A stretch of 52,257 bases of DNA, from assembly GCA_002296225.1 (NCBI GenBank), contig DBHR01000007.1:1-52257 (forward strand), in the 5' to 3' direction. Source of the DNA: Acidobacteria bacterium UBA823. GTDB lineage: Bacteria > Acidobacteriota > Vicinamibacteria > Vicinamibacterales > UBA823. Positions 34,339 to 43,071 of this stretch are shown here, one piece after another. The position numbers and the translations under genes are program-made. The notes under the pieces were generated by a model. It did not search any database. It worked only from the letters and a program-made list of their open reading frames with translations, and was not told the DNA's origin. Position 1 is the stretch's first letter. Each line of letters opens with the position of its first letter.

Positions 34339-34641
34339 ATGTCGAGGCTCGCGTCAGAGATCGAAGCAACTTGTCCCTGCTGTAGCGCGGTGCTCGTCGT
34401 TGACCTGAACCTGAAGCGGGTTGTGCGGTACAACGAGCCCGAGCGGCAGGACAAGCCAGAGTTGGGTGAGGCCGATCGGATTTTGACTGAGGAGGCCGAG
34501 CGCCGAGAAGCTGCGTTCCAGCGGTCAGTCGCCGACGAACGCACTCGTGGTGCCACGCTTTCTAAACGCTTCGAAGAAGCCCTGCAGCAGGCGTCTGACG
34601 AACCCGTTTCACGGCCAGAGCGGGATTTCGATCTCGACTGA
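34339..34641 (+). CDS. Small zinc-ribbon-like hypothetical protein
   Basis: 100-aa protein starting MSRLASEIEATCPCCSAVLVVDLNLKRVV. A CPCC knuckle is present but no second Cys pair, so it is a half zinc finger or a redox motif. The rest is highly charged and helical, ending in acidic residues (RPERDFDLD). ATG 34339 has GGGAGG 8 nt upstream and is preferred to ATG 34318, which lies upstream of that site. The gene converges on the transglutaminase-like gene with 7 bp between the stops. The function is unknown. Confidence 0.6.
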   Translation: MSRLASEIEATCPCCSAVLVVDLNLKRVVRYNEPERQDKPELGEADRILTEEAERREAAFQRSVADERTRGATLSKRFEEALQQASDEPVSRPERDFDLD

Positions 34642-34648
34642 GGCGCGA

Positions 34649-35443
34649 TCAGCGCCACCTCGTGAATTCAGCAGGCAGAGCCGACCACCGGTCTCGATTT
34701 CGGTAGTAGACTGGCCTCCGGTCTGGATGTTTGGCCTTGAACGCGCGATAACGCGCCCGCAGCCGCGCGACCCTCCGGTCGGACGTGTGCAATCGGCGGT
34801 GCGGGTACTCGAGGAGCATCCGCTCCACCTTGAAGACGTTTCCGCTTGATAATCGCCAGTCGTATCGTCCCAGGATTCGCAGATCGACGACGGTGTAACC
34901 GGTAATACGCCCCGTGAAATCCACATACGGATCGACATAGCTAAGCGCTAACGCACGCGGGGTGGCGAACATCGGCTTTCGCCCGTGGAGCCCAGGGTCT
35001 CTAGATCGTGAAACCGAACCCCAGTGGTCAGCGCGTCGGTACACGAACATCACGTGGTCCAGTTCGTCGACCGACTCGAAGCTAAGGACTAACGGTGGAA
35101 GGCCATGTTGCTCCAGTATCACGGCCGAGGTGAGGGCGGCCTCAAGACAGTGCGCCGTGTTGGTTTGAACCACGCCGCGAAAGGTGCGGAGCGTTGCTGG
35201 TTGCGGCGGGGGCTCGGTGTTGTAGGGGAGACCGTTTAGGTATCGCTGGACCTGCGTCGGCGTGCGCAACGCGCGGATCAGTCGGCGCTCAGCTCGTGTG
35301 AACGCAGACAGCGGGGGAGCCGAAGTGCTAAGGCTAGAACCCTGCGTCTCCGTGGAGGTGAACCGGAGCGTGCTCAAAGCGCCGTCAGTGTAGCAGCCTA
35401 GGGTGCCGGACACGACCAAACTGACGCCATCGTCCAACTTCAC
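34649..35443 (-). CDS. Hypothetical protein with transglutaminase/papain-like Cys-His motif
   Basis: 264-aa protein. The central part resembles a transglutaminase-like cysteine peptidase fold: TAHCLEAALTSAVILEQHG with C99 at a helix start, ELDHVMFVYR with H130 on the following strand, and SYVDPYVDF with D171 or D175. The C-terminus is very basic (RRVARLRARYRAFKAKHPDRRP). The start is GTG 35443, with no clear Shine-Dalgarno; there is no signal peptide. The assignment is by motif only. Activity could be a peptidase, an amidase or none. Confidence 0.5.
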   Translation of the reverse strand: MKLDDGVSLVVSGTLGCYTDGALSTLRFTSTETQGSSLSTSAPPLSAFTRAERRLIRALRTPTQVQRYLNGLPYNTEPPPQPATLRTFRGVVQTNTAHCLEAALTSAVILEQHGLPPLVLSFESVDELDHVMFVYRRADHWGSVSRSRDPGLHGRKPMFATPRALALSYVDPYVDFTGRITGYTVVDLRILGRYDWRLSSGNVFKVERMLLEYPHRRLHTSDRRVARLRARYRAFKAKHPDRRPVYYRNRDRWSALPAEFTRWR

Positions 35444-35539
35444 GCTACTCGATATGGGTTACACGAGAGCTGACCCCACGGGTTAAATTGGGACGAGCCG
35501 ATGCGCGACGCTTCCCAATGGGACAACGCGTTAATCAAT

Positions 35540-35585
35540 TTATTCGCGAAGCCGAGGCCAAGTTATTCGCGAAGCCGAGGCCAAG
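35540..35585. repeat. Perfect 23-bp tandem duplication
   Basis: The unit TTATTCGCGAAGCCGAGGCC plus AAG occurs twice without any mismatch at 35540-35562 and 35563-35585. It is in the intergenic region upstream of the yheT-like 3' end. Removing one copy would give a short open frame (see findings). Confidence 0.9.
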
Positions 35586-35602
35586 GATTTCGAATTGGTG
35601 GC

Positions 35603-36622
35603 TCAGTTCGGTGGGGTCCTGGCGGACACGTGAGCCGAAGCGAACTTGACCGCTGCCTGTTCGGCCCAGTAACCATCATCGCCTGGCCGGCTCACCGACA
35701 GGAAACCGCAGTGTCCGCCGCGTGGGGTTGTCATCACTGTGACCATTGAATTGTTTCGCCACGCGGGTTCAAGGAACTGCGAGACGGGAACGAACGGGTC
35801 GTCGTTCGCGGCAATGACGAGCGCAGGAATTCGGATCTGATCGACGACCCGAAGTGCGCTAGCACGATGGTAGTAGTCGGCCGCGTTCCGGAATCCGTGG
35901 TGGGGTGCGGTGAACTGCTCGTCAAAATCCCGCACGGTGCGCACCCTAGACAAGCTATCAAGCGCGAAGCGGCCTGGGAACGCCTTCGACTTGCGACGCA
36001 TCCGGCGCTTAAGGTTCCTGACGAAATTCCATTGGTAAATGGCATTCCGTGGTCGTTCCAGGGCGTCCACACATAAGGCCAGGTCGGCGGTTGGGGAAAC
36101 GGCACAAATGGCACGTAATTCTGGTGGCGCGTCCGAGCCGAGATCGCCGGCGAGTTTCAGCGCGATGTTGCCTCCTAGCGAATAGCCCGTTACCGCGATC
36201 GCACTGAGCCGATCGACGTTAATAAGCTCCCGCACAACAGCTGCGGGATCAGCTGTGAGACCAGAATGATAGAGGCCGAGTGAAAGGTGCTCCGTGTTGC
36301 CGCAGTTACGTTGATTGAGTCGCACGACGTTGAAGCCGGCGGCAAAAGCCTTTTCAGCTAGACCACGCATGTAGTGAGCTTCGCTCGAGGCCTCGAGTCC
36401 GTGTAGCGCGATGAGGGTGGGACTCCCACGCTTGTCGGCATGCCAATGGCACGCCGCTCGCACGCGCGCGTCATGGGAGACGTCGAAGTATCGCTCCACC
36501 GACGGGGGAAGATTCGGAAAATAGCGCTGGCGTCCCCATGCGAAGAGGGTCATGAGATGCCCGTGAGCCAACCGCGGATGCGGGATGTACGGAGGGATGA
36601 GCACTGCAGCGTTTACCGACAT
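35603..36622 (-). CDS. YheT-like alpha/beta hydrolase
   Basis: Alpha/beta-hydrolase of the YheT/ABHD1 type, 339 aa from ATG 36622. It has the substrate-cap entry IPHPRLAHGHLMTL, IALHGLEASSEAHYMRGLAEKAF near 77, the nucleophile motif TGYSLGGNIALKLAGDLG near 150, NDDPFVPVSQ and the catalytic GGHCGF near 305. ATG 36622 has GGGGAGG 10 nt upstream; a TTG at 36691 would add 23 residues. It acts on ester substrates of unknown type. It diverges from the symporter gene. Confidence 0.85.
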   Translation of the reverse strand: MSVNAAVLIPPYIPHPRLAHGHLMTLFAWGRQRYFPNLPPSVERYFDVSHDARVRAACHWHADKRGSPTLIALHGLEASSEAHYMRGLAEKAFAAGFNVVRLNQRNCGNTEHLSLGLYHSGLTADPAAVVRELINVDRLSAIAVTGYSLGGNIALKLAGDLGSDAPPELRAICAVSPTADLALCVDALERPRNAIYQWNFVRNLKRRMRRKSKAFPGRFALDSLSRVRTVRDFDEQFTAPHHGFRNAADYYHRASALRVVDQIRIPALVIAANDDPFVPVSQFLEPAWRNNSMVTVMTTPRGGHCGFLSVSRPGDDGYWAEQAAVKFASAHVSARTPPN

Positions 36623-36822
36623 CTTGGCGAAGCCTCCCCGGTGGCGGTAGTCTTCGATCGGCACGGTGTCACGCCAGCCGATCATACTCAATTGAGCGTG
36701 TTCACTAAGGCCTTCGCCCGTGGCTCGTAGCTTACAGGGGCCCGACAGTAAGCGACACTGCCGATAGTCTCTGGTGTCGAGCCTGGACCAGGGACGGGCC
36801 TGATATCCTGACGCGAGCGCCT

Positions 36823-38241
36823 ATGTTCTTGACAGCCATCATCATCTATTTGGCAGCCTTGGTTATCGTCGGTGCCTGGCGGAGTCGCCAGGTGCGCACA
36901 TCTGATGACTTTCTCGTCGCTGGCCGGACGCTGCCGGCCCGCGTACTCGTGTTCACGCTTCTGGCCACCTGGATCGGGTCGGGCAGTCTTTTCGCTGGAG
37001 CCGGGCTCGGCTACCGAGTGGGCTTTCCAGCGCTCTGGCAGTCGGCAGGCGCGTGGGTCGGCATTGCGCTCGTGTATTTCATTGCGCCGCGCGTACGACG
37101 GCTCGCACAATACACTGTTCCTGACATCCTTGAGCTCCGCTATGGGCCGGCGGCCAGAATCCTGGGAACGATCGCGACGGTCTTGGCCTATACGACCATT
37201 GCGGCCTACCAGTTCCGTGGCGGCGGGCGCCTCCTGGAACTGGTAGCCGGCATCGATCCGCGGACGGGTGCGCTGCTGACCGCGGCGTTCTGCGTCGTCT
37301 ACACCGCGCTGGCGGGCATGCTGTCGATTGCCTATCTCGACGTGGGGAACGGCTCGATAATGGTGGTTGGCGTGGGCCTGGCTGTGGCTTTCCTCATATC
37401 AGATGCTGGCGGGCTCGGAACCGCCGTCGCGTCGTTACAGCCGGAGCAGGTGTCACTTTTTGGTGAACTGTCGCCACGAACGGCCCTAGCGCTCTTTTTC
37501 CCGACGCTGTTTCTCCTACTGGGCGAAGCTAACATGTACCAAAAGTTTTTCTCGGCGAAGAGTGAGTCCGCGGCCCGCAGAGCCGTGATCGGATGGATCG
37601 TCGGCACGATCATCGTCGAGACACTGATTGATTCTGTCGGCGTTTTCGGCAGTGTCGCCATGCCTGGACTGGACGCCCAGGGGTCAGAATCGATTGTCAT
37701 CCGCGTTGCGCTGCAAGTCCTACCGGCGGGTATCGGTGTGCTGCTGGTGTGCGGGGCTGCGGCGGTGGTCGTCTCCACGGCGAACAGTTTTCTGCTCACG
37801 CCCGCGACCAATCTCATGCGTGATGTGTACCAGCGCTTCGTTAATCCTAGTGCTAACGACCAGCAGGTGTTGCTGTACACTCGACTAAACGTCGTGGCGT
37901 TAGGGGTCATCGGCTACGTCGCAGGGAATTTCTTTCCGACGATTCTGGCGATGGCGCTGTGGGCCTATACGATGTATGGCGCCGGGGTCACGCCGGCGCT
38001 GCTCGCGGCGCTGGTCTGGCCTCGCGCGACTCGTTCCGGGGGAGTGTGGTCGATCCTTGTGGGCATGACCACGACATTGGCTTGGGAAATTATCGGTCTG
38101 TGGCGTTCGGTCGACGGCGTTGCAGCATATCCGTTCGGCCTCGAGACGGTCTATCCGGCACTGGCACTGTCGATTCTGACCCTCGTTGCAGTGAGTCTCG
38201 CAACGCGAGCCGATGGGGTCGGTTGTCTTCAACCATCGTGA
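36823..38241 (+). CDS. Sodium:solute symporter (SSS family)
   Basis: 472-aa integral membrane protein with about 13 hydrophobic segments. The SSS hallmarks are the N-terminal SDDFLVAGRTLP following TM1, WIGSGSLFAGAGLGYRVG near 48 and YTALAGMLSIAYLDVGNG near 162. It is likely a Na+-coupled uptake system for an amino acid, proline-like or organic solute; the substrate is not predictable. The radical SAM gene begins 53 bp downstream, so they may be co-transcribed. ATG 36823 is chosen as the natural start of TM1. Confidence 0.9.
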   Translation: MFLTAIIIYLAALVIVGAWRSRQVRTSDDFLVAGRTLPARVLVFTLLATWIGSGSLFAGAGLGYRVGFPALWQSAGAWVGIALVYFIAPRVRRLAQYTVPDILELRYGPAARILGTIATVLAYTTIAAYQFRGGGRLLELVAGIDPRTGALLTAAFCVVYTALAGMLSIAYLDVGNGSIMVVGVGLAVAFLISDAGGLGTAVASLQPEQVSLFGELSPRTALALFFPTLFLLLGEANMYQKFFSAKSESAARRAVIGWIVGTIIVETLIDSVGVFGSVAMPGLDAQGSESIVIRVALQVLPAGIGVLLVCGAAAVVVSTANSFLLTPATNLMRDVYQRFVNPSANDQQVLLYTRLNVVALGVIGYVAGNFFPTILAMALWAYTMYGAGVTPALLAALVWPRATRSGGVWSILVGMTTTLAWEIIGLWRSVDGVAAYPFGLETVYPALALSILTLVAVSLATRADGVGCLQPS

Positions 38242-38294
38242 CGGGCTCACCCGCAAGCGATCGACGAATCGATTAACGATCGAAGACGAAGACG

Positions 38295-39683
38295 ATGACG
38301 CACGCACTCCTGATCGCCACGTATGAGATGGGTCGCCAGCCGTTTGGTCTGGCTTCGCCTGCAGCGTGGCTCCGCGATGCGGGTATTGAGGTTGCGTGCG
38401 TTGACCTGGCGCGTGAGCGGTTACCGGATGACGCAGTAATGCGGGCTCAGTTGGTGGCTTGGTATCTGCCGATGCACACGGCGACGCGCCTTGCGTTGCC
38501 AGAAATCCGGGCGGTCCGAAGGTTGAACCCAGCGGCGCATCTGTGTGGCTATGGGCTCTATGCGCCGCTCAATGGGGCGTTGCTGCGAGGACTTGGTGTG
38601 CAGTCTGTGCTCGGCGGCGAATTCGAGGCGGATCTAACTGCGCTGGCGGTTGCACTAAGAGATGGCCCACCACCGCTGCAGCCCGCCGGGGATCTTCCGT
38701 TGCCCCATCTCGCGTTTAAGGTACCCGATCGGCAAGGTTTGCCGCCGCCGGCGCGTTACGCTGCTTTGTACGAATCAGGTAGGTCTAAGCGGCAGGTGGG
38801 TTACACCGAAGCCAGCCGGGGTTGCAAGCACACGTGCCGGCATTGTCCAGTTGTGCCGGTGTATCAGGGACGCTTCCGGGTCGTGCCGCCAGACGTCGTC
38901 TTGGCCGACATTAGGACCCAGGTGGAGGCGGGTGTGCGCCACATCACATTCGGCGATCCAGACTTCTTCAACGGTCCTACTCACGCCGTTGAGGTGGTCC
39001 AGCGGCTGGCTGCTGCGTTTCCGGATCTCACCTACGACGTCACGATCAAAGTAGAGCACTTGCTCGTCCATGCCGATCTCTTAGCGACGTTGCGGCAGAC
39101 GGGGTGTGCGTTTGTGACGAGTGCGGTTGAGTCCTTCGACGATCGCGTGTTGCAAATTCTCGACAAAGGTCACACGCGAGATGACGTTGAGCAGGCCGTG
39201 GCCGAGTGCCGGACGGCTGGGCTGGTGCTTGCGCCGACGTTCGTGGCGTTCACGCCGTGGACCACGCTTGAGAGCTACTGCGGGTTGCTTGAGGCGATCG
39301 CTTCGCTCGACCTCGTTCCCGCCGTTGCGCCGATTCAACTAGCCATCCGCCTGTTGTTGCCCGAGGGGTCTGGCTTGCTCGTACATGAGGACGTGGCGCG
39401 AATCATTGGACGGTTCCAAGCGGATGCGCTGGTTTATCCTTGGCGGCACCCGGACCCGCGGGTTGACGCGCTGCACGGCGAGGTGATGGCGTTGGTCGCT
39501 CAGCAGGTGACGGCGTCACGCCGGACCGTCTTCGAGGCCATCTGGGCCTTGGCTCACGAACGCACCGGATCACGTTGTCCGCTTACGAAGCCGGAGCGGC
39601 CCACTCGCGCAGCGATCCCTTACCTCAACGAGCCCTGGTATTGCTGAGCCGAGCCTACCGAGGAGCAGGTCGCGCTCTTCTAG
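38295..39683 (+). CDS. CUAEP-tail radical SAM selenoprotein (in-frame TGA = Sec)
   Basis: 462-aa radical SAM protein if the TGA at 39645-39647 is decoded as selenocysteine. The N-terminal ~160 residues are a B12-binding-like domain (IATYEMGRQPFGLASPAAWLR). The SAM cluster is CKHTCRHC at C177, C181 and C184. A TIM-barrel region follows (ITFGDPDFFNG, TIKVEHLL). The tail reads YLNEPWYC-Sec-AEP-TEEQVALF before TAG 39681. This matches the known CUAEP/CCAEP-tail radical SAM family, whose function is unknown. A SECIS hairpin lies at 39660-39680. The conventional stop at 39647 would remove the conserved tail. ATG 38295 is preceded by a purine-rich GAAGACGAAGACG. The ATP-grasp gene follows. Confidence 0.92.
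39660..39680 (+). promoter_or_regulatory. Bacterial SECIS hairpin for Sec insertion
   Basis: GAGGAGC (39660-39666), loop AGGTCGC, GCTCTTC (39674-39680): a 7-bp stem with one G-U pair. The apical AGGTC matches the AGGUC loop of the E. coli fdhF SECIS. The loop begins 19 nt after the TGA, the expected distance. The stem lies inside the readthrough coding region. Confidence 0.88.
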
Positions 39684-39707
39684 CGAGTGGAACAATTCCG
39701 GACGGCG

Positions 39708-40988
39708 ATGCCGCGCGTACTCTTATTCGCTACGACGACTGGCTATCAGGTGCGGGCGTTCGGCGAGGCTGCCGACCGGCTGGGGCTGGAGCTTGTCTTT
39801 GCTACGGACCGGTGCCACGCCCTCGACGATCCGTGGCGGGATGCTGCAATTCCGGTCGGGTTTCACGACGAGGCGACCTCGCTTCGCCGTGTCCTCGAGG
39901 TGACGGCTGAGCGCCCGGTGGCTGGTGTGCTGGCTGTTGGCGATCGTCCGACGGTGCTGGCCGCGATGGTAGCGGAAGCGCTCGGATTACCCGGCCATGG
40001 CTCGGATGGCGCCCGCGCGGCCTCGAACAAGCTGAGCTATCGGCAGTGTCTCGCCCGCGCCGGGCTTCGGGCGCCGGCGTTTCACGTGTTTCGATTCGAC
40101 GAGGTTGGACGACGCCAGACGTTGCCGTTCGGCTTTCCCTGTGTCGTTAAGCCCCTGGCCTTGTCCGGCAGCCGGGGAGTGATCCGGGCTGATCATGAGG
40201 CCGCGCTCGAGGCTGCGCTGGCGCGCGTCGCACGACTGTTGTTGCAGCCGGATGTGCGCGCGCTACGGGACCAAGCGAACGATCTAATTCTAGTCGAGGA
40301 ATACATTGACGGTGCTGAGTTTGCCGTCGAAGGCTTGGTCGACAATGGGCGGCTGCACGTTATAACTATCTTCGATAAACCCGATCCACTCGACGGCCCG
40401 TTCTTCGAGGAGACGATCTACGCGATGCCCACGCGCTTAGTGGCCGATGAGCGTGCATCCGTCGAGAGCGCGGTCGCCGATGCCGTCCGTGCACTGGGGT
40501 TGGTTCACGGGCCAGTGCACGCTGAGTGCCGCCTGGGGATTGACGGACCGATTGTGTTGGAGGTCGCGGCAAGACCGATCGGCGGGCTGTGCGCTAGGGT
40601 ACTGCGGTGCATTGATTCGACGGGCCGTTTCTGTTCGTACGAAGAGGTATTGCTTCGCCAGGCTATCGGTGAGGCCGGCGGCGGATTTCGGCCAACCCAA
40701 GAAGCATCGGCCGTGATGATGATTCCAATTCCTGGCGCCGGTCAATTGACGGGTGTGGTTGGGGAAGACCTGGCGAGGGCAGTGTTCGGTGTCGAGGAGG
40801 TACGGATCACGGCCAAGACTGGCCAGCGGCTCGTACCAATTCCTGAGGGGGCAAGCTATTTGGGGTTCATCTTTGCTCGGCGGCAGACGGCCGAAGAGGC
40901 GATAGCTGTTGTGCGCCAGGCGCACCGGCAGTTGCACTTCGAAATCAACACGAAGATCTCGCTGTTGCCGAAGGTAGGTTATGAATAA
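39708..40988 (+). CDS. ATP-grasp ligase paired with the radical SAM selenoprotein
   Basis: ATP-grasp carboxylate-amine/thiol ligase, 426 aa. It starts PRVLLFATTTGYQVRAFGEAADRL. It has the ATP-grasp core FPCVVKPLALSGSRGVIRA near 140, ILVEEYIDGAEFAVEGLV near 200 and HAECRLGIDGPIVLEVAARPIGG near 268 with Mg-binding Glu. It would couple a carboxylate with a nucleophile via an acyl phosphate. The start is 24 nt after the selenoprotein stop, or 3 nt after it if GTG 39687 is used. The pairing of these two genes implies one pathway; the substrate is unknown. Confidence 0.88.
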   Translation: MPRVLLFATTTGYQVRAFGEAADRLGLELVFATDRCHALDDPWRDAAIPVGFHDEATSLRRVLEVTAERPVAGVLAVGDRPTVLAAMVAEALGLPGHGSDGARAASNKLSYRQCLARAGLRAPAFHVFRFDEVGRRQTLPFGFPCVVKPLALSGSRGVIRADHEAALEAALARVARLLLQPDVRALRDQANDLILVEEYIDGAEFAVEGLVDNGRLHVITIFDKPDPLDGPFFEETIYAMPTRLVADERASVESAVADAVRALGLVHGPVHAECRLGIDGPIVLEVAARPIGGLCARVLRCIDSTGRFCSYEEVLLRQAIGEAGGGFRPTQEASAVMMIPIPGAGQLTGVVGEDLARAVFGVEEVRITAKTGQRLVPIPEGASYLGFIFARRQTAEEAIAVVRQAHRQLHFEINTKISLLPKVGYE

Positions 40989-41044
40989 ACACCAGTGGGA
41001 TGGCCGGCGGCAGGGCCAAGGTCGGTTACGAAAATACCTCCAGC

Positions 41045-41078
41045 CTCTGGCCTCTAAGTGTTGACTGAGGGACCAGAG
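41045..41078. terminator. Hairpin between convergent genes
   Basis: CTCTGGCCTC (41045-41054) pairs with GAGG and CCAGAG (41067-41078) with a two-base bulge. It lies between the converging ATP-grasp and YggX-like genes. No T-run follows. Confidence 0.4.
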
Positions 41079-41119
41079 AACGGAGACGACCAACCAGCGA
41101 TAGGTAACGTCGTAGAACG

Positions 41120-41416
41120 CTAGCTCTTGCTTTGTTCGGGAACGAAATCGGGTGGGAGGGCAGAACCTTCTCCGAAGAAAAAGTCTTCCATTTGCTTGGC
41201 GACGAGTTCCTGGGCTTCCTTTTGCCAGGGCATCAGGCGATATTCGTTGAGAATCATCTTCATCCGCTCTTCCCACATCTTCCAGGCTTCAGTGGAGACG
41301 TTCTCGTAGACCCGTTTACCAAGCTCCCCTGGCCAGGGTGGCTCGTCGAGTCCGGGCAGCTCCTTCTGAAACTTGACGCAGTGGACGGTGCGCGGGGCGG
41401 GCTTATCTTCGGGCAT
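41120..41416 (-). CDS. Fe(II) trafficking protein YggX-like
   Basis: Small protein of the YggX family, 98 aa. It has VHCVKFQKELPGLDEPPWPGELGKRVYENVSTEAWKMWEERMKMILNEYRL, with the single conserved Cys and the PGELGKRIY-like block. In enterobacteria YggX is linked to iron-sulfur cluster protection and oxidative stress. The N-terminus is slightly extended (MPEDKPAPRT). ATG 41416 is preferred to the in-frame start at 41461. A TTGGTT-17 bp-TAATAT promoter-like pair lies upstream on the minus strand. Confidence 0.9.
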   Translation of the reverse strand: MPEDKPAPRTVHCVKFQKELPGLDEPPWPGELGKRVYENVSTEAWKMWEERMKMILNEYRLMPWQKEAQELVAKQMEDFFFGEGSALPPDFVPEQSKS

Positions 41417-41619
41417 TGGGCTTCTTGCCACTATATTATCGCGTGTCTGCTGGGGAACCAAGTCCCGTCGACGCGGGCGTCGCTATAATGAATCGGTGTG
41501 TCCGGCCGAGCGGTCGTTGCGCCGGTGCCGGTGGTGACGAACGCTAGGTCGTCAGCCCTTCAAACGCCGACTTTACAGAGCATCGTTGCGAGTGGCGCCA
41601 GACTTTCAACGAAACGTTT

Positions 41620-43071
41620 ATGCAGATCACAAGACGGATGGTCGCTACGTGCGGCGTGCTTGGTGGCAATTTTCTAGCCGCGATCGAGGCGACGATCGTC
41701 GCGACGGCTATGCCGACCGTAGTCAATCAACTCGGCGGCCTCGCACAATACAGTTGGGTCTTTGCGGCGTATCTCTTGGCGGCCACGGTTACAATCCCGT
41801 TGTGGGGCAAGCTGTCCGATCTGTATGGCCGGCGGATCTTTTATTTAGGTGCTGTGAGTTGCTTTTTGCTGGGGTCAGTGCTGTGTGGTCTGGCGTGGTC
41901 GATGCCAGTGCTCATCGCGTTCCGACTGATCCAGGGGATCGGGGCTGGTGGCATCTTGCCGCTCGGGATGACGATTCTGGGCGATCTGTACACCATACGC
42001 GAGCGTGGTCGGATGCAAGGGCTTTTCGCCGGTGTCTGGGGTGTTGCGTCAATCGCTGGACCGCTCGTCGGAGGCTATCTCACCGATTCACTGTCGTGGC
42101 GGTGGGTCTTCTACGTGAACGTCCCGTTCGCTTTTGTTGCCGCGCTAGCGGTCGGTACCGCGCTTGTCGACCTGCGTTCGACTTCCCAGCCGCGCATCGA
42201 TTACCGCGGTGCGGTTCTATTGACCGGCGCCGTCACGCTGTTGTTGTTGGCCCTCGGGCAGACCAGTGGCGCCCGAGTGGTTGGGCTGGGGGGACTGGCG
42301 GTGCTTTTTGGCGGTGCGTTAGTGCTATGGGTAGCGTTCGTTGTCGTTGAGCGTCAGATGTCGGAGCCGCTGGTGCCGCTTGAGTTGTTCCAAGACCGAG
42401 TGGTCCGGCCAGCCTTACTGAGCGGATTTCTCGTCGGTGTAGCGATGTTTGGTGCGATCTCGTTTGTGCCGCTATTTGTGCAGACGGCGCTGGGGGGAAC
42501 CGCGACCGACGCTGGCTCCGCACTGACGCCGTTACTTCTCGGGTGGGTCTTGACGTCGATCGTGACCGGTCGGATCTTACTGAAAGTCGGATACCGCCGG
42601 ATGGTGGTTGCTGGCTTGTTGTGCGTAAGCGTCGGGTTTTTTCGGTTGTCGCAGATCGACGGTGGGTCGTCGCTTTGGGCGGTGCGGGCGGCACTGGCGA
42701 TCATGGGCATGGGCATGGGTATGGCGATACTCACGCTGATCCTCGCCGTCCAAAACGCGGTGCCACGGGCTCAGCTCGGCATTGCGACGTCGCTCGGACA
42801 CTTCACTCGATCAATTGGTGGTGCGATTGGCGTGGCCCTAATGGGCGCGATAGTGGCCGGCGCACTTCCGGTGGGCCGCGATGCCAGCCCTGCGGACATG
42901 ACCTCCGCGCTGCAGCGCGTTTTCGTCTTCGGGGCGTGTGTGGCTGGTGTCGCGGTCGTTTCGGCGATCCAGTTTCCGAAGGGGCTGCCGAAGGAAAAGT
43001 TGCGCGCCGGTTCGATTTCGACGACGGTCAGTGTGCCCGGGGAGCCGTCGCAGCAGACACGGTTAACGTGA
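41620..43071 (+). CDS. DHA2-family (14-TMS) MFS multidrug-type exporter
   Basis: 483-aa membrane protein with 14 predicted segments. The MFS motif A is GKLSDLYGRR near 63; WVFAAYLLAATVTIPLWG precedes it, and motif C-like GPLVGGYLTDSLSWRWVFYVNVP lies near 147. It is a proton-driven drug or metabolite efflux protein of the DHA2 type; no partner MFP gene is adjacent. Substrate unknown. A perfect TATAAT at 41485-41490 could be its promoter. Its 3' end overlaps the 3' end of the molybdopterin gene by 44 bp. Confidence 0.9.
   Translation: MQITRRMVATCGVLGGNFLAAIEATIVATAMPTVVNQLGGLAQYSWVFAAYLLAATVTIPLWGKLSDLYGRRIFYLGAVSCFLLGSVLCGLAWSMPVLIAFRLIQGIGAGGILPLGMTILGDLYTIRERGRMQGLFAGVWGVASIAGPLVGGYLTDSLSWRWVFYVNVPFAFVAALAVGTALVDLRSTSQPRIDYRGAVLLTGAVTLLLLALGQTSGARVVGLGGLAVLFGGALVLWVAFVVVERQMSEPLVPLELFQDRVVRPALLSGFLVGVAMFGAISFVPLFVQTALGGTATDAGSALTPLLLGWVLTSIVTGRILLKVGYRRMVVAGLLCVSVGFFRLSQIDGGSSLWAVRAALAIMGMGMGMAILTLILAVQNAVPRAQLGIATSLGHFTRSIGGAIGVALMGAIVAGALPVGRDASPADMTSALQRVFVFGACVAGVAVVSAIQFPKGLPKEKLRAGSISTTVSVPGEPSQQTRLT

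Noticed and set aside
36688..37110. 140-aa minus-strand ORF over the symporter start
   Set aside because: Antisense to a conserved transmembrane segment with no domain of its own.
38295..39647. Radical SAM gene ending at the first TGA (450 aa)
   Set aside because: The conserved CUAEP tail and SECIS after the TGA make readthrough much more likely.
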